NCBI GenBank assembly: GCA_014058105.1 | Contig: JACGCM010001161.1 | Coordinates: 1,302,001-1,366,000, forward strand | Origin: Kingdonia uniflora | Taxonomy: Eukaryota; Streptophyta; Magnoliopsida; Ranunculales; Circaeasteraceae | Reading direction: 5' to 3' | Length of the DNA: 64,000 bases | Shown here: positions 1-9,450 of the stretch, piece by piece | Position numbering within the stretch: the first letter of the stretch is position 1 | Layout: the number at the start of each line of letters is the position of its first letter | Position numbers and translations under genes: made by a program | Notes under the pieces: model-generated | Database searches by the model: none | The model's input: the letters and a program-made list of their open reading frames with translations, nothing else | What the model was told of the DNA's origin: nothing

Positions 1-661
1 AGAACTTGGATGTGTCGAAATAATATCACTGATCTTGGGGTCTTTCAAACCTCAATGTCCAGCCAACGAAGTACCTGCGGAAAACCATGTACAAGTTGTA
101 TATAATCTTATATCATCTAGGGTTCAAATTGGAAAATCACAACAATACAAAGTAACAGAAGTAAGAATCAAACCCGAAATAAGAACCAGCAAAGAACAAA
201 AAATCAGAAATCATATATGGCTCCGATACTTCAACCATTATGAAGTTCCTAAGAAACATTATTTCTTCAGCCTTCAACAGCTTGAGATACAAAGAAACAA
301 ACTGGATCCTGCTTTTGAAAATAAATTATGTATGGTATTCTATTCTACTTGTTACAAGCATAACAGAAAAAAGAAAAGCTTAATTTGGTACATCTCCTCA
401 AGTGTTCCATCACGTACTCGTTTCTTCCTTCATGGGCCACATCTACATCTCCTAAAACTCGAAACCCGTAAATGTCTCATGAATCTGCAACATCCCTCAA
501 AGCCTCCTCAAGAGATGCAGTCAAGTATTCTGCAAGGCTTTGTTCAGAGCTTTTAAACTCGCCGGTAGTTTCTGAAATCCTAGCTTTCTTCATATGGATG
601 GGTTTTGGAAGCCAAGATTTTAAGACCTTCACTGTAGGATTCAAAAACCACCATGGGTCTT
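1..661 (-). pseudogene. Duplicated SICKLE 3' end, distal part
   Basis: This stretch is a diverged direct duplicate of about 8932-9641, the last coding exon and 3' flank of the SICKLE-like gene. Shared blocks run almost continuously, including the downstream AACTTGGATGTGTCGAAATA block and the coding block around 470-650. The copy lacks about 55 bases present at 9373-9430 in the intact gene. It ends abruptly at 661, where an LTR-like insertion begins, and homology resumes at 2965. The plus-strand open frame at 35-556 is antisense to this copy and carries no protein signature. No splice acceptor or upstream exon is present, so the copy cannot make the full protein. Confidence 0.8.
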
Positions 662-2964
662 TGTAGTGCCCCGTTATTTTATTTTTCTTTCTTGGTTGTG
701 CTGGAGGCTTTTTTTTTGCTTAACTTGACTTGGGTGTACATTAGTATGGTTTCTTAGCTTTTGAATTTGGGAAACTTGGTCAGACCCACCACCGAATTCC
801 CAAATCCTTCTCCTTCTTCTCCTCCTTAAACCTTTCTACCCTCTTTTTATTTTTGAAATCAGGAGAAAAGTTAACACCAACCCCGAATTCCTAACCTATC
901 TCTTCTCCTTTTACAATTGCAAATCATTCATCTCTTGTGGTGGCTGGAAATTCTGAGCGAGTCTTCGAGAGTGAAATTGTTATTGTTCTAGTAAAGGGAA
1001 GGATCATTGCTTTGCTCTTCTTAAGCATTCAATCTTCAGGCAAGTATAATTATTTTCGAGCATCGTATGACACATTGATATAATGTATAGATGTAAATTG
1101 GGGTATAAGCATAATTCCATGTTAAGAGTTATCATTATACCTTGAAATCCTTATATTAATTCATTCAACAGTTAATAATGAACAGTCTGTTATTGTATAA
1201 AGGAGTAGTTGAAGATCATAATATTAGCATTCAAGAGTAGGATAGTTCATCTAAATCGTTCGAGTTAGTGTATATAATATGCAGCCATGTTAAACTCTTT
1301 TATCGTTAGCTATAATGCATGATTTCTTCTCCATATTTTCTGTAAATACTTCCTGTTGGAATTGATAATCTCGTATGATGTATATGGTCGAGAATATGTA
1401 ATTACTAAGTACTGTAGAAATCTGAATTATGGTGGGGCATCTCTTTAGAAATCTGTATACTTGTAAGGGTATTAGGCTAAGCTCTCTAAACTTTAGCTAC
1501 CTACTGTTAGTGGTAATGTATTAGCTAATGTAGGAACTATTACTTAAAACATCCCTTCACCAATCTGAATTTTGGAAGAAATGATAACCTAATATAACAT
1601 AGCAGGTACTGTTGGTATTAGTATGTAAATTAATGGACATAGGATTGGCACTCTATAATACCCTAACTTTTGGGAGTTATCGAATAGTCTAATATACATT
1701 TTGCGACATGATAGGATACCTAAAATTTGTGTAAGTGTCAAGAGAGGTATTTGGCACACGGCTTAACTTAGCCACGATTATAGGACTTTACGGATATATC
1801 CTTTAATAACTTAAGGTAGAAGATCATTAATAATCAGAGTATAATATCAACGACTGAGACTCACTCCTATATATGTGAGGGTAAAAAGGTCATTGAGCAT
1901 AAGATCGCCAATCATATGATATAGTCTCATTGCCTATGGAGCAAGGACAGATAGGTCATTTTGATTGAGTGTCGGTCTCGTAAATCATTCATGCATAGGA
2001 TAACTTAGAGTCATGTACACAGTAGGGCTATGTTGTCAGGGTCCTTGGGTTCGAGTCCCTAAACAAAATATGAGGTAACTGTTTATCAGCGTTCCCGGGT
2101 TGCAAGTCCCAAAATTTTTTCCCTGTTACTTCTCGGCTGCATGCTACGCGAGCATCCCGTGGGCTTAGATCCCTGAAAGTGAAAATAAAACAGGCTTTAG
2201 ACCTGTAGGTTGAAAATCCTTGACCACTTTGATCCGGTGATTTCCCCGCTAATTCCTGGCTCACTAAAAAAGAATCCGCCAATCCCTGGCTCGCCAATAA
2301 GGGATACGCTTCTGTTGAGGACAGAAGGGTGCGAGAGTGTGGTCCCACTGAATTAAAAGTGACCCTGTGTACATCGTCTGTTAGTTATCTCCCACACCTA
2401 ATAATACTTTATAACTATTTTATAATACTAGTTGGCGCCGACGCTTAAAAACAACCTTAATAATTGAACCTCATTTCCTCAATGCATTGCATCATTTATA
2501 TATAATTATAGGGTATTATATCACACTAGTACTTTTGTATAATAGATCGGTCTGTCATGTTCAGTGACCGGTAATAATTGTGCTTGCTTGACGCCCTGTG
2601 CGCTATATTTTTCAGGAGGTCGAGCACGGTAGGATTTTGCTTAGTGAGGCTTGGCTGATTAGTTTCAGGATTCTTTGGAGTTCTTTGGATCGCTGAGCTA
2701 TCGTAGGGTATTTATAATAATAATTTCATATTTCATCGTCGTAGTCTAATTCTCGTTTTTAGAGTTAGTTGAGAATTTTATTAATTTCTATTAATTTTAA
2801 TATAATTGAGTTATTTTCCGCTGCGTTTCTTTAGTAAGTAGATGTAGTTAATTTTGTTAGAAATATAACACATCTGTGGGGTTTCATCCGTGGGATGCCC
2901 GACTTGTTAGGCCTTAGGATTTGCTTAATGATTTTTATCAGAAGGCGGATTTTGGGGCGTGACA
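662..2964. mobile_element. Insertion with LTR-type ends (probable solo gypsy LTR, 2.3 kb)
   Basis: The left end reads TGTAGTGCCCCG and the right end TTTTGGGGCGTGACA. The termini are therefore TG...CA with a short inverted repeat (TGTnnnGCCCC), as in many plant Ty3/gypsy LTRs. It interrupts the duplicated SICKLE exon exactly: the intact copy runs GGGTCTT-CTATCATGG, while here GGGTCTT is followed by 2.3 kb and then CTCCTATCATGG. The candidate 5-bp target duplications (GTCTT at 657-661 and ACCTC at 2965-2969) differ by three transitions, so the insertion would be old. No gag-pol coding was recognised inside. A solo LTR is the simplest reading. Confidence 0.65.
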
Positions 2965-3106
2965 ACCTCCTATCATGGACTTGTTGTAAAACACTTCTAT
3001 TCTTTCTCGTGCCGAGATTTCAGCATAGGAACCCCTCCCTCGACCAAATCCTCTGCCAAAGCCTCCTCCTGAGTTAGGGTTGGGACTACCTCCTCGGCCA
3101 TAAATA
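2965..3106 (-). pseudogene. Duplicated SICKLE 3' end, proximal part
   Basis: This is the continuation of the duplicated SICKLE exon after the LTR-like insertion. It matches about 9638-9760 and encodes, on the minus strand, the glycine/arginine-rich GGGFGRGFGRGRG stretch and the conserved FYNKSMI segment. Only one proline-asparagine-rich decapeptide unit is present, against about nine in the intact gene. Homology stops near 3105, directly before the splice acceptor of the FBPase fragment on the opposite strand. Confidence 0.75.
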
Positions 3107-4378
3107 TTGTTATCACTAGGAAGTTCTGGAAAAGTTGCAGTTATGGCTTCAGAAGAGGATGAGGATCCAATTTGGATAACTGATAATGCCCCGTTTGTAG
3201 TAGTCACTGATCCACTAGATGGTTCCCGGAATATTGACGCATCAATTCCAACTGGAACGATATTCGGGAAATATAAACGCCTAGTAGAAATTGATCATTT
3301 ACCGGTTGAAGAGAAATCATAACTGAATTCGCTTCAGAGTGGAACCAAGCTCATTGCGGCTGGCTATGTTGTATACTCATCTGCCACCATACTCTGCGTC
3401 AGCTTTGGTTTAGGAACACATGCATTCACACTGGATCGTACTACTGGAGATTTTGTTCTTACACATCCAAGCATAAAAGTTCCTCCCAGAGGTACCTTTT
3501 TTATCTCTGCTTTTGGGCGTTCACGATATTTTTAACAAGATCACCCTTCTGCTACTATAGACCTTGTTAGCAGCTCCAACAGGTATTGCTAGCTGTTGTC
3601 CAGTGATACTTTTTCTTTGGTAACCCAGTCAGAGTGGTCTCAGTTTCCGGACGAGATACGAGGATACTTCCATGAATCACTGTTAAATCTTGTAAAATAT
3701 TATAGGAAACTGTCGAATAATATATCACAACATCCTGCTTGTATATTGTGACAGGAACAATTTGTGGTGTTCAATTCATATATGCATATATCGCTACTTT
3801 CCAAATGTAACAACTTTGGTTTCATTGGCCTTTTTAATTTGTATAACTAATTGGTTTCTTATCAATGTTATGGAAGAGTAATTAAGGATCTTGAACTATG
3901 GATAACACCTGCTATTAATAACATACATGAAAATATAAAAATTAAGTACCCCTTATCTTTGGTGCTCTGTATTTCAGGTCAAATCTACTCTGTAAATGAT
4001 GCTCGATATTTCGATTGGCCAGAAGGGTTAAGACGGTATATTGACACTATCAGACAGGGTAAGGGAAGAAATTCTAAGAAATATTCAGCTCGGTATATTT
4101 GTTCATTGGTTGCAGATTTTCATCGGACCTTGATGTACGGCGGAGTAGCAATGAATCCAAGAGACCATCTTCGTCTTGTTTATGAAGCAAACCCTCTTAG
4201 TTTTCTTGTGGAACAAGCTGGGGGAAGAGGGTCTAATGGTAAAAGTAGGATTCTTTCTATTCAACCAGTTAAGCTTCATCAAAGACTTCCATTGTTCTTG
4301 GGAGGTTTGGAGGACATTGAAGAGTTAGAGAGCTATGGAGATGTTCAGCAGAAGATAACTCCCGGTTATGAAGTTTGA
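3107..4378 (+). pseudogene. 5'-truncated chloroplast FBPase (cpFBPII-like) fragment
   Basis: Two exons of a fructose-1,6-bisphosphatase remain. Exon A (3120-3491) follows the acceptor ATCACTAG and carries GKVAVMASEEDE, the metal-binding DPLDGS motif and the NIDASIPTGTIFG segment. An in-frame TAA (3320-3322) interrupts it before LNSLQSGTKLIAAGYV. Exon B (3978-4378) follows TTTCAG and contains the IYSVNDARYFDWPEG, KKYSARYICSLVADFHR and NPLSFLVEQAGGRGSNGK segments. It ends in GYEV at a TGA. Splice phase 1 matches across the 486-bp intron (RG-QIY). The N-terminal half of the enzyme, normally about 140 residues or more, is missing, and SICKLE-derived DNA lies where it should be. The wording best fits the second chloroplast isoform. 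A functional enzyme is unlikely. Confidence 0.85.
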
Positions 4379-5125
4379 TATGAAGGAATCATCAAAGTAG
4401 AGTACAATTCGCAAGTTTTTCATTATGTTACTCCATCTGAAAATGAACAGGTTACTTCGCATCTGTAAGTATTCATCCTGTAAATCAAATTATTAACCTT
4501 ACATATTGTGAATTTTCTTTCAAGATCCTTGTGAATACTTATATTTGTATTATTGTGGAAATAATTTTCAGATTCTCTCGTTATATTTGGAAATAAGACA
4601 AGTTCTTACAGAGTTTTGCAATCAATTATTTTTTTTGGGAAAGTTTTGCAATCAATTACAGTTTTTCTGAATTCGAGTATACCAACAACAAAAAATCTTT
4701 TTCTTTTCCTGAACAGTAGAGTAACCAAGCATGTTAAGTAATATGCCATATGTTTATGCATGCAGTCTTTTCGTGCATGAATACTAATTCTAACTGCATA
4801 TCGTCCCTTTAAATGTTTACGCTAAAATTGAAATTTATTATTCTTTTTAGGTTTTATGATGAAAATTATGACTTATGATTTCCTATATATTCAAAACTTC
4901 CTGATTATTAGGACCTATTTGGCAACCATATTAGGACCTTAGGACCCTATGCTCTCCAAATAACAGCGAGTTTAACAAACTTTTTCCCATATTATGACCA
5001 TATCATAAATTCAAGCATTTCTGATATGACTACGAGAAAACCATATTTTATTTTCATGAATATAAGAAATAATAAACCAACGAAGCATGATCAAAACACT
5101 ATAATAGACGCTGCAACAGTAACTT
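4379..5125. other. Intergenic, convergent 3' flanks
   Basis: AT-rich sequence between the FBPase fragment and the 3' end of the CER2-like gene. It presumably includes the downstream flank of both. I see no coding exon, tRNA or transposon end here. Confidence 0.5.
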
Positions 5126-6488
5126 TTAGACAATGTTAAACCTTCTCTCCAGTTCATTTCGCAGTGACGTGGCTTTGTATTCTGGCAGGATTACAGTAAG
5201 TGTTCTTCCTCTGTGATTCTCCTCTTCAGTATTTTTCGGTCCAGGGAGCACTAGCACAACTCCTCCATTGCCAACCCCATCAACAGTATAATTTGCGAAA
5301 ACAGGTCTCGCTCCGTTCAGCTCCAACTCGTAAAGTTCAGAGTCTGCTAAATCCACAAATGTCAGGTTTGCACCATATACAACAAAATCTGATTTCCCTT
5401 GATCTCGCTCCATCGATTCTTCAATGTCAGTGTTCTCATCCACTGATTGGTTAATGATCAATGCTGCTAACTCTGTTAAGTCTGCATCCTCGACGGAGAA
5501 ATCTGCTTTAACCACACTTAACATTTGGTTTCTGTTACTCAAAATCCCATCCTTTTTATTTTCAGAATCACGTCTACAAATAGTGACAGTCCTCGTTTCC
5601 AGTACTCTAATCTTCGCTATACACTGCCATATCATTACGACCAGAGCTTCGAATGGTGAAACATGACTAGATATCTTTGATTCTAGATTGTTGAATTGCG
5701 AGGGTGTGATTTGGAAAGTGAACGTTTCCATATTCCAGTCTTTGGCAGGTATCCAGTAATCACCAACATGTCCAATACGCTTCACGGAGAGAAGTTCGTT
5801 AGCAGTTGAAGGTTTGTTTTTGGTGTATTGCGGTTTGGCCTGTGATTTTGGAAGGCCCTGTAGACTTCCCGCCATGATCTGTCCCCACATTTTCATGAAG
5901 TTTGAAGCTGAGAACGCATCTCCGAGGACATGAGCCCAGCTGAGGCCTACTGATATCCCTCCACATGTAAACCAGGTGAACTGAGGACAAAGTACAGGAA
6001 ATATCAGTTACAACTAAATCCTCTACTAAGGATAAAAGTATGGGATCTATTAAATATACCTGGATCAGAACCAAAGGCGAGAAAGCCAATTCAGGACCAA
6101 GAACTTGATTGGGAACAAGATGTTCGTGAAGAGAGTAATCCTTCATCTCCAGAAACTTTTCGAGATTCATATTGCACCAAGCTTCAACAATTCTTATACC
6201 ACTATCATTACATTTAATGTACGGGCGTCCTGAACCAAATTTCCGAATCCTCCCAGAGACCATGAAGTAATGGTCAAGCAATGTAAACATGGGTTTTTTA
6301 AGATCAAAGATTGTTAGACCTTGGACTGAACTACTCTTGAAAAAGTAGTATCCCTTGAGATAGTGAAGTTTCATGAGTAAGTCCATGTCAGAGAGTTCTT
6401 GAACCACGTTTTGTCCCGTTACTCTTCCTGGTACTACTGATGATAATAGTTTGCTGTGAACGATGCTTTCGATATTGATTGAGCCCAT
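5126..6488 (-). CDS. CER2: ECERIFERUM 2-type BAHD protein (cuticular wax elongation)
   Basis: Two exons: 6488-6060 and 5980-5126, with a 79-bp GT-AG intron in phase 0, giving 427 residues (CER2 proteins are about 420). The acyltransferase-like HxxxD motif is intact as HVLGD (residues 160-164) in the context CGGISVGLSWAHVLGDAFSA. The canonical BAHD DFGWG is replaced by VDGVG (376-380), followed by VVLVLPGP, which is characteristic of the CER2/CER26 clade. Known members act in the endoplasmic reticulum with the condensing enzyme CER6 to extend very-long-chain acyl-CoA beyond C28 for wax, and do not need classical BAHD catalysis. The start MGSINIESIV is in frame and preceded by no better ATG. 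The neighbouring SICKLE gene supports CER2 by position. CER26 and other CER2-like paralogues remain alternatives. Confidence 0.88.
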
Positions 6489-7180
6489 GATTTCCTATGT
6501 GAGTGAGATAGGAATGAAGATGGAGGGAGTACTTAAAGATAAATTTTGGCTGTTTTACTGAGGACAGTTGCGAATACGTGTTCTTGTGTGTGTGCTCACA
6601 TACCTACAAGATACATTTGAGATTAAAACTTAATGACCTCCCTAAAAGTTTCAGGTTGGTAAACTGGCATTTTTGGGATCGAAATTCAACTCGATATCTT
6701 ATCTGATCCATTTCATCTCTGAATTAGGAGTATGGACCAATATCTTGGAATATGATCCAACATTGTACTCATCAATCCACTGTGATAGTCTGGAATAGAC
6801 ACTGTAACCATATTGGAAGCGTGCAGGCACAACAGTTACAAGCGGTGTGCATCTGGTACCCTGTTCACATTTGAGGGATTTATAAGAGTCTACAGGTTAG
6901 CAAACACACAATTTGTTTTGCAGAGATATTAAGGAGTGAGGGAAGGCCGGAAGGGTGACCTACGTTTTCCTCAAACTGGCATTGCTCTATATTTCGAGCT
7001 GATTGGCAAACCAGGTCGGAAATTGAACTGGAAAAGATGAGGCTTATCATGTATGACGTCCTGTCATAATTTTTTGCAGGATATCGCCCCTCATTTATTT
7101 TACATTGCTATTGGGTGCAAGTGCAACAAAATCAAAAAGATATTTACATATACTTTTTTTTTTTGTCTCATTAACAAAAT
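6489..7180. other. Upstream region of the CER2-like gene
   Basis: Non-coding AT-rich DNA that should contain the minus-strand promoter and 5' UTR of the CER2-like gene. A weak TATA-like tract (minus strand ATTTATCTTTAAG, near 6525-6540) lies about 45 bases upstream of the start codon. I see no other gene or element. Confidence 0.35.
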
Positions 7181-7253
7181 GGGGGTGTAGCTCATATGGT
7201 AGGGCGCTCGCTTCGCATGCGAGAGGCACGGGGTTTGATTTCCCGCACCTCCA
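7181..7253 (+). tRNA. tRNA-Ala (anticodon CGC), partly decayed
   Basis: The 73 bases fold as a cloverleaf. The acceptor stem GGGGGTG/CACCTCC includes the G3:U70 wobble that is the identity element of alanine tRNA. The anticodon stem CTCGC/GCGAG encloses loop TTCGCAT (anticodon CGC), and the discriminator is A. The D arm uses a weak GCTC/GGGC stem. The T loop reads TTTGATT instead of the conserved TTCGATC, which alters both the internal promoter B box and the C56 that normally pairs with G19. The gene may therefore be poorly expressed or a recent pseudo-tRNA. No intron is present. Confidence 0.85.
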
Positions 7254-7328
7254 CTAATATAATCAATATGATAGCAATTTGTTTTTCCTTCTATCAATTT
7301 TTTAAGGTATTTACTATTTATGTTGTTA

Positions 7329-7568
7329 GAGCATGGGCAACAGGGTAGTAATCGCTATGTTAGCTATCCAAATTCAATAAAATTCTCTTTTTCATGATAG
7401 TCATTGCTCAAATCTCGTTAATTTTGAGAAAATCAGTAGCTATCGTGACGATCCCGCTCATGTCAACCTCTCAGTGGGGCCGCCTAAATGAATTATTAAA
7501 AAATGATTTTTTTTATTAAAAAATTGTTTCGTTTATTTTTTTAATATTTAACATGCGCCAATTCAGCG

Positions 7569-7604
<36 letters not shown>

Positions 7605-8097
7605 TTATTTACTATTTATGTTGTTAGAGCATGGGCAACAGGGTAGCTATCGCTATGTTAGCGATCCAAATTCAATAAAATTCCCTTTTTTAGGATAGTT
7701 ATCGCTCAAATCTCGTTAATTTTGAGAAAATCAGTGGCTATCGTGGCGATCCCGCTCATGTCAACCTCTTAGTGGGGCCGCCTAAATGAATTATTAAAAA
7801 ATGGTTTTTTTATTAAAAAATTGTTTCGTTTATTTTTTTAATATTTAACATGCGCCAATTCAGCGCTGTGTATATATATATATATATATATTTATTTTAA
7901 TTTTTTTAAGAATGTTGACGCCAATTCAATTGGCGGTGCGCACAACAATTTTTTTTTATTAAGAAAATAAAAACAAAAATCTGACATCAATCCCCACCTT
8001 GAAAAAGAAATTTTTTTTAGCCATAGTTACATGCCATATTTTTTATAAATTTACGTTTACGTGGCTTGCTAACTTAGCTATCTTGTTGCCCATGCTC
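7329..8097. mobile_element. Harbinger/Tourist-like MITE with internal duplication
   Basis: The ends form an inverted repeat, GAGCATGGGCAACAGGGTAG on the left and CTATCTTGTTGCCCATGCTC on the right. They are flanked by TTA at 7326-7328 and 8098-8100, the usual 3-bp target duplication of PIF/Harbinger elements. About 295 bp of the left arm is tandemly duplicated: the copies begin at 7329 and about 7628, each running through a (TA)n tract. There are thus two left ends and one right end. No coding capacity is seen. Confidence 0.8.
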
Positions 8098-8100
8098 TTA

Positions 8101-8210
8101 TACGGTTGGTGATTGTGAATATGGTCACAGTGCGATCAATTTTTAAAGGTATTTACTATTAGTTATATTAGTTATACGGTTGGTGATTGTGAATATAGTG
8201 GTTGTGCAAT
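8101..8210. repeat. Short direct repeat beside the MITE
   Basis: The block TATACGGTTGGTGATTGTG is present at about 8099-8117 and again at about 8172-8190. The sequence AAGGTATTTACTATT also occurs both before the MITE (7304) and after it (8146), so local duplication accompanied the insertion. Confidence 0.6.
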
Positions 8211-8413
8211 CAATGAAGAATGAGGCGCCTATCTGTATCAGTTTTAAATGAAATTTTGACTCGCGATCAAAATAATACAATGCATGGGGCTACTTAAAAT
8301 ATGACCCCTTCACACTTCAACAGCCAACATGTTTTAAAAGTGTGACCCCTTCACACTTCAACATGTCTTGTTGATATATTTTTTTGGGTGTCAAAATCGA
8401 ACTTGGGTATTCG

Positions 8414-8901
8414 GAGCATCTGCATCTGCAGCAGCAGATAGGGTGAATTCACCCAAATCCACCCCACAACAGTTTACCTAAGAAACAAGGTAAATATTAC
8501 TCACAACAGTTCAGAACTGCAAGGTAAAAACAACACCTAAGATCTAGCCACGTGTCAAGATCGTAACGCTTTAGATACCCCTTTAGAAGTGTAGAGCATC
8601 CAAATAAATCTAACGTCACATTTTATTTAATAAATGGCTAACTGTGAGGCATGAGAGTCACTTAAATCTTAATAAGTGTCATAATATAATTGGTTATTGA
8701 TGTTGCACAAGTCAAAACTGCGGGGAATCAATAAAGTAAAAATCCACTCTGAAGGTGGTGAGACTATCCTTAAAGTAAATTTTGGGTGGTCACGTTAGCC
8801 AATCGACCTAGCTACTGTAGGTGGATTTGAGCCAAAACAATGCGAATTCACCAATCCACCTTGCCATGTCATCCTTCACATAGCTGCTGCTGTAGATGCT
8901 C
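8414..8901. mobile_element. MITE-like element with degenerate TIRs
   Basis: The left end GAGCATCTGCATCTGCAGCAG and the reverse complement of the right end, GAGCATCTACAGCAGCAGCTA, form an imperfect terminal inverted repeat. Subterminal GTGAATTCACC and GAATTCACC blocks add to it. About 490 bp, no coding capacity. No clear target duplication remains, so the superfamily is open; the GAGCATC end resembles the Harbinger-like elements elsewhere in this window. Confidence 0.6.
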
Positions 8902-9450
8902 TATAAACCATATTAGTCCATAAAAGAACTTGGATGTGTCGAAATAAGGTCTAGGGGTCTTTCAAACCTCGATGTCCAGCCGAAGAAAGTACCCGAGGAA
9001 AACCATGTACAAGTTGTAATCAACTATATCATCTAGGGTTCAAATTAGAATATCACAACAATACAAAGTAACAGAAGTAAGAATCAAACCCGAAAAGAGA
9101 ACCAGCAAAGAACAAAAAATCAGAAATCAGAGAGCTCTGATACTTCAACTATTCTAAAGTTCCTAAGAAACATCATTTCTTCAGCCTTCAACAGCTTGGG
9201 ATACAAAGAAACTAACTGGATCCAGCTTTTGAAAATAAATTATGTATGGTATTATATTCTACTTGTTACAAGCATAACAGAAAAAAGAAAATCTTAATTT
9301 GGTACAATCTCCTTAAGTGTTCCATCACGGACTCGTTTCTTCCTTCATGAGCCACATCTACATCTCCTAAAGCACAAAACAATTTTGCTGACAGTAAAAA
9401 ATTAACTCAAGTATTTCGCACTTCAGCAAAAACTCAAACCCGTAAATGTC

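Noticed and set aside
35..556. 173-codon plus-strand open frame
   Set aside because: It is antisense to a duplicated SICKLE 3' exon, has no recognised domain, and the equivalent frame in the other copy is not conserved.
2028..2348. 106-codon minus-strand open frame
   Set aside because: It lies inside the LTR-like insertion and shows no motif.
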